Both the position numbers and the translations under genes were made by a program. A stretch of DNA of 64,000 nucleotides from Pelomyxa schiedti (lineage: Eukaryota; Evosea; Pelobiontida; Pelomyxidae). Below the pieces are notes generated by a model. It was not told the origin of the DNA. It did no database searches and worked only from the letters and a program-made list of their open reading frames with translations. This document shows positions 37,780-47,426 of the stretch, piece by piece. The stretch spans positions 1-64,000 of the forward strand of contig JAHLWZ010000835.1 in assembly GCA_020536535.1 (NCBI GenBank). Direction: 5' to 3'. Position 1 is the stretch's first letter; the number at the start of each line of letters is the position of its first letter.

Positions 37780-38895
37780 GTGGCGGGCTTTCTTTGGCTT
37801 TGGGTGCTGCAGCAGCATGTGGTGGAGGGTGGCTCCCTGGATGCCAATGACAGTCAGAGTGGGAAGAAGCCAAACACCACCTTCGGTTCCGAGCCCACAA
37901 CCCCGGATCCCACTGGCCGACCCGCCCAGTGTGGGCTTGGGGATACGTCTCTAAATGTACATCTCAAAGCCATAGAATAAGCCTGCCAGTCCCTCCATGA
38001 TCAGTTCGAATCCAACACACCACAACCTCCGCAGGCAGGAGCCCGAGTAGGAGTGGGAACTTTGTTGATCGGCATCGGGTTCGGTTCGGTTTGTCGTCAC
38101 CATTCTGAAAGGATATGTTAGTTCGACTCGTCACAAATGGAGATATGCATACCGGGTAAATGGAAGAAGCTCGAAAAGGAGTCCATACAAACTGCCGAGA
38201 TGACGCATCACCACGTGGAGCAGCAGTAGGAGTGGTAGTGGGAGGCAAGCCACAACCAATCAGTGTGACCGTAGGGTGGTTCTGAGGGGATCTACGGATG
38301 AAAGGGACTTTGTTGTTGTTGGAGACACTGACCACTGTTGCTGGGGGGGTTCGAGTTGGTGAACTTGGTGTTCCATTTGGTGTTGGGGTTGGAGCTGGAG
38401 CTGGAGTTGATGCCGACACCAATGGAGTGGTGGTTGTTGTTGTGGTTGTTGGTGTTCTGACTGTTGGCACAGGTGCCAGCGACGGCGTTGTGCTGGAACC
38501 TCGAACAATCGGAGCACGTGGTAATGATGGTGATGCTGATCCCGCAGAAGAAGGCGGAGTTGGTGGAGGTGGGTTTCTTGCAGTGGTAGTGGTGGTAGGG
38601 GTAGGGGTACTCTTAGCGGTAGCAGCCGGCGGAGGTGGGATCTGAAGAGGGCTTCTGCTGTATGAGTACTCTTAAGAATCCTTCTGGTTGGCGAGAACAA
38701 GGAGCCCATGACAAACAAGTGCACACCGGCGGCCGAAGCAAAATCCAATTGATTACTACGACGACGAAGAGGTTGGTGGCGACGAGCCACAGGCAACACG
38801 TAGAGCGAGACCCAGCGAACGGAGGAGAATAGAGAACAAGCCAACACTACACCCATCCAACTGTGTTTTTTTGTGGAATTTGACACGCAGGGCAA
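37780..38895 (-). CDS. Unidentified Pro/Thr-rich protein
   Basis: The minus strand is open through a Pro/Thr/Ser-rich exon (about 38105-38650) with tracts such as PTPTTTTTARNPPPPTPP, SSTTPSLAPVPTVRTP and SNNNKVPFIRRSPQNHP, ending ASSIYP at a clean GT donor (gtatgcat). The next exon starts after ctttcag near 38100 and may read NGDDKPNRTRCRSTK or a frame with CGGCGVLDSN; I could not decide. The 5' exon probably includes MGSLFSPTRRILKSTHTAE (ATG near 38711). The region 37780-37980 may hold a 3' exon on this strand. No domain was recognised. The composition is like linker regions of neighbouring proteins, so it may be part of a larger regulatory protein. Confidence 0.35.
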
Positions 38896-39020
38896 CCACT
38901 CCTGTCACATGCCAAATCGCTGAAAAACAGGTTTTTTTGCCAACAAACCAAAAAAGAAAACAAATCAACAACAAGCACATCTACACAATACAAACAAAAA
39001 AGGTACGCGAGGGGTGGCTC

Positions 39021-41568
39021 TCAGGCGTTGTTGATGTTGTTGAAGGAGGAGGGTTGGTTGCGAGCGTGGTAATCGCCACCATGACTATGACCGCGCACTG
39101 TTTGGAGGGATCGCGGCCCGCTGATGCCGCGGGGGTTGGTGCAACGAGAGCCGCACCTCTTGCACGCGTCTGTGCATTGGCGCCGGTGGACGTAGCAAGG
39201 GCACGTGACGGTATAGCAAAGGAACTTGGGGCCGTCGGAGCAACGGCAGTACGGGACATCTGCAGGGCGGGCAGGAGGAGGCGCCGCCGCCGCCGGGGGC
39301 GGCATGGCCGCGGCTGTGGCGACGACGGGCGGTGGTGGTGCATCAAGTTGGGGCGGGCGGCGCGGCAGGGGCGGGGGCGCGAGCACGCGTGCTGATGGGG
39401 GCTCGGCGGGCTGCCTGGCGGGGGGCGCAGGCCGCAGACGCTTTGGAAGGGGGATGTGGTACTTTGGGGTGCACTTCAGCATGAAACGGAGCATTTGGTC
39501 GCTCATGGCGGGCTCTGAAAACGCCAGGACAGAACCAGTGGGGCCGCGTTGCATAGTGGGCCCTGATGTGGGCAATGCCCAGGGATGCGATGGCTGGCGA
39601 GGTTGCACTGCTGTGGAGGGTGGTGGCACGGCAATTGAGAGTGGAATTGAGTCGAGATCAAGGGGCGTGGAGGGGGCAGTGGTGGAACGGTGAGAGTGGT
39701 GTGCGGCTGAGGAATGGGGGGAAGGGGAATGTGAGTGGGGGTGGCGAGAGTGGGAATGGTGGCGGTGGTGAGAGTGGGAATGGTAACGGGGCTGTGTGGG
39801 ACGTTCGCTCGAAATTGATGCGGGCGGTGGCGGGAGGGCAGAGGATGACGGCTGTGTGGGAGGAGGTTCAAGGCTGCTGGATTGGGGTGTACCAGGGAGC
39901 ACTTGCTCTGACTGCTGCTGCGGGGATGAGCGGGAGGAGGTGGTGGTTGTGGAATGGTGAGAGGGAAAGGAATGGGGATAGGAAGGTGGTGTGGAGTTTG
40001 TTACTTCAGGTTCCAACATATTGTGTGGTGGAGCAGGGGAGGGTGAAGGTGTCTGTATGCGAGGAGGTTCAATGGGGGGAAAATGGCGTGGTGCTGTGGA
40101 TGGTGGCACTGAGGTTGGTGAGGTCCAGTCATAGTAGAGGATAGAGTCATCATCAGCATCAGAATCTATAGAAGCCCTCTGATCACTGGGACTCTCAGCG
40201 GGTACTGCTGGAGCCACAGATGGGGTCACGGACCGGTGAAGCGAAGAGAGTGCCGGCAGTGAAACCGGAATGGAGGGCGGCTGCAGCACTGAAGGGAGCT
40301 GCAACCGGGGCGAGGATGGCAAGGCCGGCAGCAGCTGGTCCATTGAACCGACCTCCTTTGTGGGGCTCATTGAAGTTACAGGGGGTGCTGTGAGGGCAGG
40401 GGAGGCTGATTGCAGCTCCAGGTGGCTGAGGCTTGTTGATTGGTCAATGTGGGTATTCTGGGGTGGTGCCGTAGAAGGCGGAAGAAGTGAAGGGGAGGCA
40501 ACTGATGAGGCTGGTTGCAGTTGGGCAACTGAGGGGGCAATCATAACTGAAGCAACGCGAGGTGGCGGGAGCGGTGAGGATGAAGGCTCCCGCTGGCTGC
40601 TTGTTGGTTTTGGAGCACTATGGGGCACCTGGGTGAAATGAGGAGAAGGAACGGCTGAGGAAGAAGGCGTGGGCGGCTTCGTTGCCTCCGATAATGCATT
40701 ATCCAAAGAGGGCTCATCCTCGCCAACTTCAACATCCCCGGCAACGGCACTATCGTCAGCAGCCGTAGGAGAAGGAGGCCTCACCACTTCCTCGGAGAAC
40801 TTCAGCACCCTTGGCTGTACCAACTTGATGTATTCGGCCTGTGGTCGGAGTAACACCACCCACGCGCCTGATGGCTTCATATGCCATATCTTTCTTTGTG
40901 CCGCTTTAGCATCATTGACTGTCTTGAACTTGACATAGTATCTTGTACTCCACTTTTGCACGTTACGCCTGTTGAAATGAGTGAGTGGTGGCCTCAGTGT
41001 GGCCAATTAGTTCGTGGTTGTTGGTGCTCCATACCTTCTCACACTGAACAATTTCGCAAGCATTTGTCTGCTTATATTAGCAAGGCCAAGGACAACCCTC
41101 CTGGTCCTCGGATCGCTGCAGAATGTGGCAGGGCTGCCGTCTCTGCAAAACTCCGGCGCTGGCCGACGGAGGTTCATATTGCCTTTCCTCAGTGCTTTGC
41201 GTAGTGAAAACGAGTTGTACCGAGTTTCTACTACATATACTCGTTCACCAAATGGAATTATCCTTGCATGTGACCTATTACAAATGAGAACAGCATTCTT
41301 TGATTGACACACAGCGAGATTGGATTGCAATACAAACGCACAGTAGTATCATAGATAGATATTGAATGGGGGTGTGTGAGGAAGGAAATCAAACGAGGCA
41401 TGACCCATACTTGTATTTCGCCAGCAAGACCCTGACAGTATTTACAGTTACCTTACGACCAAGTACCCTCCTGGCGCCTGCCGGTAGGCGAACCCCTCTT
41501 ATGAGTGGTGGGACCCGCGCCTTGATTGTGGGCGGCGCTCCCTCGTCACCCTCGGGATCATCGTCCAT
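39021..41568 (-). CDS. RRM-like plus CXC-domain protein
   Basis: Three exons: ATG 41568 (MDDDPEGDEGAPPTIKARVP) to about 41411, then about 41305-41030, then 40974-39021. The first part reads LIRGVRLPAGARRVLGRKVT. An RRM-like fold spans the second intron: RRVVLGLANISRQMLAKLFS, then RNVQKWSTRYYVKFKTVNDA and AKAAQRKIWHM, with AWVVLLRP as a last strand. A linker of about 450 residues rich in Pro/Ser/Thr follows, including a His-rich tract (HSHSHHRHHSHSRHPHSH, about 39730). The C-terminus has a CXC/tesmin-type Cys cluster: YCRCSDGPKFLCYTVTCPCY, RRQCTDACKRCGSRCTNP. CXC domains bind zinc and DNA in MSL2 and LIN54. A second gene with the same layout lies at 45603-47329, about 4 kb away and divergent. 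It is likely nuclear, linking nucleic acid binding modules. Confidence 0.65.
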
Positions 41569-41664
41569 CTCGAAGTGTGTCGTCGCAGTTCGGTGTTGAG
41601 GGACTATTATTTTCCTCTTTTGTTGAAAAAGAAATTTAAGATTCAAATCTTCTCATGAGACATC

Positions 41665-44600
41665 AGGACAAAATTGGGTAGTGACGTGGAGAAATGTGTT
41701 GGGGTATTGCACAGAAAACTGTGTATGGTGTGGGTAAGAGCGGAGTTCTTTGGATGGAACTCTGGAGTGGGTGTGAGATAGGTTGTTGCATGGGAATGCA
41801 TGCCTTCCAAGGAAGTATTGTTTCCACATCATCCTTAATGTGTGCAACATGATTTGCTGTGCATCCCCTTTCAGAGATTAGTCCCAGAACAAAGTAACTG
41901 CGAGGTGCAGTTTGCCAGGACGAAAAAATTCTGGAAGAAGAAATCAAATACGGGGACGAAGTCCATGCGGTTGTACTAGTTAGAGAAAGAAAGAGTAATA
42001 TCGTAAGAAATTTGCCGTAGCTGGCGAGGATTTCTTTGAAATATCCTGAAACTGAATTTGGATTAGGAAGAGATGGAACAATGAAGGAAAAGTGCCATTT
42101 GGTGCATTGGTTTTCCAGAAGTCTATATATTGAACGTGTGGCCTTGCTGAAATGTGAAACACACTCAGAGTCGCCACCATGACACCACACATTTTTTCGG
42201 AGGCCTTGAGGTGATAGTAGCCAAGAATAGTTCCTGACCGACTTCATGAGATCGCACTGGTAGACAATATTAATAGCCAATGGACCACAATCTAGGGGTG
42301 TAATGTTGGAAGACAACGGGAGTACAACGATATTATACTCCAAAAGTACGCTTCTATGACCGTCCCCAAACGGACGCGGTACTCGGTCTGTTAACTTCAA
42401 TAGCTGATCATAGAGGGTGACTTGTTTAGTGTTTACCTGTAAATTCCAGAATAAACTGCGGCCAATAATGGAAGGATTTTGTATGGCTCGCAAGAGCGGA
42501 AATTCTACAAGAGTCGAGTGGTGGTATGTCTCGGTTTTAATTGCCTTTATAACTTATAAATCATTTGAATACCTAGGGGATACCTGAATAATTTGCAACA
42601 AGTATATCAGCAGTTGTTAGTCTGTGAATTTTGCGATGCACTTCACTGTTTCGTTGTAAGTGGAAGGAAAAGTTTACATACAACCTGCATAATCCCGAAT
42701 CTTTGCAGCCGGATATGAGGCAGCATCAAATAACTGTGGGAAACATCAATTAATTTATTTATCTATGAATGTTACAATGAGTGCTTCTGATGGATCAATG
42801 AGCGGCCAGTGCTCCAAAATTCTTCAAAGAAAATATTTTCAGAACTGGAAGAAATGAGGTGGTATACTTGAAGAGTTGGGTTGCAGATGTAATATCAAGG
42901 AAGAGCGCACACAATAGAAGCTTGAGTAATATGTCAGTACGGAAAAGCAGCAGCCAATAGCCGTGGGGACCATAGCAGACCAGGCTCGGCTGCTTTTCCG
43001 TACTGAAAAAATACCAAGGTTATCTTCTTCAGGTGGGTTCCCACTCTTCTTCAGGTGGGTTCTCCACTTCATCCAGAGGGGGCAATTCCAGCGGAACTGT
43101 TTTTTTTTTTTTTAATTTTAAAAAATGAGTTTAATACCATCAGGTAAACAATGAAATAATGGAATTGGAGGAGACTCAAGTTCAAAATTGATAACAATGC
43201 ATTTGGGATTAAGATTTTCCGAGGTAGTGCCTGTACAACATGAATGAGGTAAGATGGAATTTGGGGAAGTCCTACTCAGAGGCTTTACTGTGGTATTCCA
43301 CATATGCAAGCGATGGGTACCTCCTTTGAACACCCCATCATAGTCAAATAAACTGAAACGCACCCCAGCAAGAGGTTTTACTTTTCTTCCGGACAACCCT
43401 CGTTGCCCATACAAGTTGAATAGAAGTCTGGATTCCTGCTGTTGTTCAGATGACTTTGTTACACATATACATACACGAGGAAGTCGGTTAAATAAGATTT
43501 TACTATGCAGTAGCTCATTCCACATAGTTGTTGGCTTGTTCTGTGTGACCATATGCATATTGTTGATCTTGTGTTTCCCATAGACCTTGTACTGAATATA
43601 TATCACAGGATTGGTGCCCCTCCCGCCTGGTGAAGTACAATTTGACAGAAACATAGAAGAAAACCTCGGAATCTTCTAGGCTTTTAGGTTCTTGGACTGC
43701 TTGAGTACATCGTACATCAAATCTTTTTCAATCAATTCTGGGCAGAGCATCTTTTTTTGCCTTAATCCTTCAATGAGGAAGGGGAGGGAATTGCACTGAA
43801 CAAAAGACCTTCAATGGATAAAAGTTTTACTTGGAACTCGAGCTCCACTTTCGAAGATGGTAGACACACAGTCAGCAAATTCCACTTGATAGTTGCTTGG
43901 GGCTGTGGAAATAGGAAAGACGGTGCGGTAATCACTTTCATTCAGTGAGTGAACGAGAAAAAGTATGGGGGAAAGGACACACACGTGATATTGGTCAATT
44001 GACAAATCGACACGTTTCCTTCTCGATACTCGGTGACGCACATATTCCACAGAAGATGCTTCCAGGTTAGTGTGCAAAATTTGTTCTCTTGACCCGTGAA
44101 TCTGTAACTATTACACAGAGTTTACTGTCAATGATGAAAACCTTAACGACACATGTCTCGGGGGCAACGGAAGTGGAATTCAATGAATTGCACTCAGAAA
44201 CAGCTTGAGTGATTAAATCACATATCTTCATGGACCCTTGTTGCTTAGTTAGAAATAGGGGAAAAAAAAAAGAATTTTATTTGTCTGAGAGGGCTATTCA
44301 TCTGAACAAAGTAGCAGTGTGTAGTGACAGATTCGAATCTTTTGTGTTTGTTTCCAGAATATTGTGTTTGGGTTGCCACAGTCGTTCCCTGAGATAAAAG
44401 AAGAATTTGAAGTGATTCCACTAGAACAAGGGTTAAGGCTGCATATCACACAAACTACACACTGTTCCCATCATCTGGACTCAATAAGGCGTTTACCATT
44501 CATTGCCTAAGTGTTCATCAGGAAGGAATAATGAGATTGGAAGAGGGTACATTATTGTTGGTACAGGGGAATTTTTATTCTCTTTCGTCCCGTTATCTAT

Positions 44601-44988
44601 TGTAATGCGCAATTCCCTGGGTCTAATTCTAGAGGTATCAGGATCAAATTGTGACGATAACGGGGGGATGTGCTTTGATTGGAGAGCAACACCAAAAAAA
44701 AAATAAAAAAAACCTTGACCATTTGTTTGTGCAGTCAAAAAAAAAAACTTGTTGTTTGTATCCTCGACGTGGCGATGCGGCGGAGGAAACCGATGAAGCT
44801 GTCGGCGTGGCCCTGGTCGCCGTTGTGGGAGTGACGGTGTTGTCGTTCTTAACGCACGTAGATCGTTGGGCGCAACGCCGCTGACGGGCAGAAGGTTTTT
44901 TCTTTTTACAAAATAATTTTTGTGAATTTCGCCGTTTCGTGGAGTGATGGGTCGAAATTCCGCAGATGTTTTTCATCAGTGATCCCAT
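41665..44988 (-). CDS. PI3K-like protein with C2 and helical (PIK) domains but no visible kinase domain
   Basis: ATG 44988 (MGSLMKNICGISTHHSTKRR) begins a basic N-terminus. Later exons include MKICDLITQAVSECNSLN (about 44230), perhaps a Ras-binding-type segment, and PELIEKDLMYDVLKQSKNL (about 43720). The PI3K C2 domain is clear: MWNELLHSKILFNRLPRVCI (about 43520), VRFSLFDYDGVFKGGTHRLH (about 43350), and LNPKCIVINFELESPPIPLF (about 43180). The PIK helical domain follows: LLWSPRLLAAAFPY (about 42970), LFDAASYPAAKIRDYA (about 42715), LLRAIQNPSIIGRSLFWNLQ (about 42470) and EYRVRLGTVIEAYFW (about 42390). The remaining 700 bp show no HRHND-like catalytic loop, DFG or activation loop, and are too short for a lipid kinase domain. 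The gene may encode a kinase-less paralogue or be truncated. Confidence 0.6.
42934..43006. repeat. 18-bp inverted repeat (potential hairpin) in the PI3K-like gene
   Basis: The arms tcagtacggaaaagcagc (42934-42951) and its exact reverse complement (42989-43006) are separated by 37 nt. The element lies in a PIK-domain exon, next to a short direct repeat of tcttcttcaggtgggttc (43023-43040 and 43045-43062). Confidence 0.9.
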
Positions 44989-45602
44989 AATGTCCGGCAG
45001 GGAGTATTGAACAAAAAGCGCGCGTCGCGAGAAAAGATAAAACCAGCTCTCGTCGAGAGTTACCCGCCGTGGCGAAAAGTCAGTGCGGCGTTCAATCTCC
45101 TACACCTGCGGGCGATTGCGCCAATCTTCCCAGTACCCAGTCTGGTTGTAGGGGTGTCGTCGACACTTTAAATAAAAAAGAATTTCCTTCTATTTCTATT
45201 GCAACTCTTTTTCTCTTATGGCTCTTGTGTTTGCGATTACGTGCGGATTTGCGACAACGTGTCGTGCGGCGCTGTGTCATTTTGAGTTTTTTTCCTTGTC
45301 TTTTTCCCTGTGCTGTATGAGCCGGAGAAGGCGGGGCGTTGCCGCATTTATGTTTGGTGTGGAATGTGCTATTAGAACCAAGTGTCAATTTGAATGTTAA
45401 CAGGCAAGCCATCAACCCACAAGATTGGCAGAATTTTGCGCTTTTACTGTTCGATTTCAATCAGGAAAGAGCCTTCTTTGTTTCGAAAATTTTTTAAATA
45501 AAAAAAATGCTGCAGCCCCATGTAAACATGATTACTACACCACCAAACAGTAGGAAACGACAATAACAACAACCACAGCGGTGTCTTATTGACTGAGAAC
45601 AA
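44989..45602. promoter_or_regulatory. Divergent intergenic region
   Basis: About 614 bp lie between the PI3K-like start (minus) and the second RRM-like/CXC gene start (plus). Lys-rich open frames occur on the minus strand (45092-45460) but without convincing start or splice support. No RNA gene was recognised. Confidence 0.3.
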
Positions 45603-47329
45603 ATGGAGCGTCGCCAACCAAGCAGCAGTGTGGGTGGTGTTGGTGGTAGTCGCGGTCGCGGTGGTGGCGCCGGGGAGCCTCCGAGGGATGGGCATGTTCG
45701 TGGGGGTCCCCCTGAGAGTGCCGCTGCGCCTGCGACACGGGAGAAAGAGCACAGTCCCCAACCACATAAATACTACCCTTGGAAAGTCCCTGCCGGGGCC
45801 CTGCGCGTTCTCGGAGTCGCGCCGCCAGAGCCGCTGCGCAGACTTGTGGCTCCCAGTGTTGCTCCAGGGGACGCCCAGGTGCTGAGCCTAGAGAGGACGA
45901 CGTGAGCGATGGTGGTCAGAATGACGAGGGGGATGAGGCTGGGGCCGGGGAGGGGATCAGCAAGCCCAAGGGGGAGCCCCTCACTCGCGACCAATTGAAA
46001 GGGATGATGAAGGACTCATATGGAAGGTATGTCTTTTTCCTACTCTCTTGGTGTTTCTGGTTGTCATTGATTCGTTTTAAAACCACACCCAGTTCAACCC
46101 TTACAACATACAGGTTCCTGTTGTACCATCCAACTGGAAATAGATTGTATGTTGACTCTCTGGCCCAAGATGAAGCAGAAAAAACGGAACAATTAGACGA
46201 TTTAAGGAGGGTACTCATGCCACAAGGGATTACATTGCACCCTCCAGCACCCGAGTTCATACTCTCAGCTGAGCCTTCACAGCGGAAACCAAGGCCCGAT
46301 TTGAGTGACCCTAGCCGCGTATGGATTCGCGCGTTACCCCCCACCTCTCTGAAGAAAGGCAACGTGGATGTGGAAACTCTATACGAGAAGATTGCTGCAG
46401 AATTAAACGATATTGAAAGCGGCCAAGGCCAAAAAATCAGGTTCGTTGAGCCATGACACTACTTGAGATCTAACTCTATGTAGGTGGAAAGAAATAGTTA
46501 GTGGGGAGAGTCCATACCACCCCTATATTGAATTAGAAAGCAAGGCAGATGCCACAAAAGCAAAAAAGTTTCTTAAGTGGGTTGATGATGTACAAGTGCA
46601 ATGGGTCAACAGCCAAAGTGACTTGACTCCTTATCCTGTACAAGGCACTGGAAAACAGAAGCCACCTGTCACTTCTTCCACAACGGCCATCACGTCTACA
46701 TCCACTTCAAGCAAAAAAACGACAGCTGTAGATCTTGAGAGTGTGAAGGAGAAAGAGCATAAGAAGCCCAAGGAAATGAAGAGGGTTGATGACATGAGGG
46801 AGAAGGGGAAAGAAAAGAGGGGTAAGGGAGATGCTCCTGAGAAGAAGGAAAAGAGGTCCAAGGCAAAGAAGCCAAAAGGAGACTCAAGTTCTGATTCTGA
46901 CTCCTCTGTGAGATCATCCAAGAGGTATGAAAGAAGACTTGTAGTACATTGATTCTGACTCTAATGACAGGTCTAAGGCCAAAGAGAAAAAAGGAGACTC
47001 GAGTTCGGAGAAGCTTAAGGGGGACAAGGGAGATGAGTCTGAGAAGGAAAAGTTGGCCAAGGCAAAGAAGAAAAAAGGAGACTCGAGTTCCGATTCTGAC
47101 TCCTCTGTGAGACCATCCAAGAGGTATGAAAGATGACTTGTAGTACATTGATTCTGACTCTAATGACAGGTCAGTGAGTGCATGCTGCTGCAAGAAGACA
47201 TGTGCCAAAGCCTGCCGGTGCAACGTAAGCAAACGACCTTGTCAACGTCATTGCAAGTGCAAGTGTTGGTCTCGCGGAAAATGTGATAACCCTGCAGAAG
47301 ACCAACAACATAAACGTATACGCACATAA
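45603..47329 (+). CDS. RRM-like plus CXC-domain protein, second copy
   Basis: ATG 45603 (MERRQPSSSVGGVGGSRGRG) opens a GC-rich Gly/Arg/Pro exon. A frame change near 45785-45851 implies an intron leading to EDDVSDGGQNDEGDEAG and EPLTRDQLKGMMKDSYGR. An RRM-like fold follows: SRVWIRALPPTSLKKGNVDV, ETLYEKIAAELNDIESGQ, then, after an intron, WKEIVSGESPYHPYIELESK and ADATKAKKFLKW. A Lys/Ser/Glu-rich linker contains SDSDSSVRSSKR-type acidic SR-like repeats. The last exon is a CXC cluster: CCCKKTCAKACRCNVSKRPC, RHCKCKCWSRGKCDNP, stop TAA 47327-47329. The linker exon and its following intron are tandemly duplicated (46925-47169). Domain order matches the gene at 39021-41568. Roles in chromatin or RNA binding are inferred from domains only. 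Confidence 0.65.
46925..47169 (+). repeat. In-frame tandem duplication of intron plus exon
   Basis: Two nearly identical 46-nt introns (46925-46970 and 47124-47169, both starting gtatgaaaga and ending gactctaatgacag) flank a 153-nt exon. The exon ends in the same DSDSSVRxSKR block as its upstream neighbour. Because 153 is a multiple of three, the duplication kept the frame. Confidence 0.85.
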
Positions 47330-47426
47330 AACGGCCTTACACAAAAATAAGTACTATGCTTTCTTTTGTTTTTACTTTTGCATCAAATTTATTTGAGGAC
47401 CAACGGTCACGGCACCCCGGCCGAAG

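Noticed and set aside
39226-40144. Long open frames on the plus strand inside the CXC gene
   Set aside because: They are antisense shadows of the low-complexity coding sequence of the minus-strand gene, which has the clear CXC cluster and RRM-like parts.
44325-44345. ttcgaatc as a tRNA B-box
   Set aside because: No A-box or acceptor stem could be matched around it.
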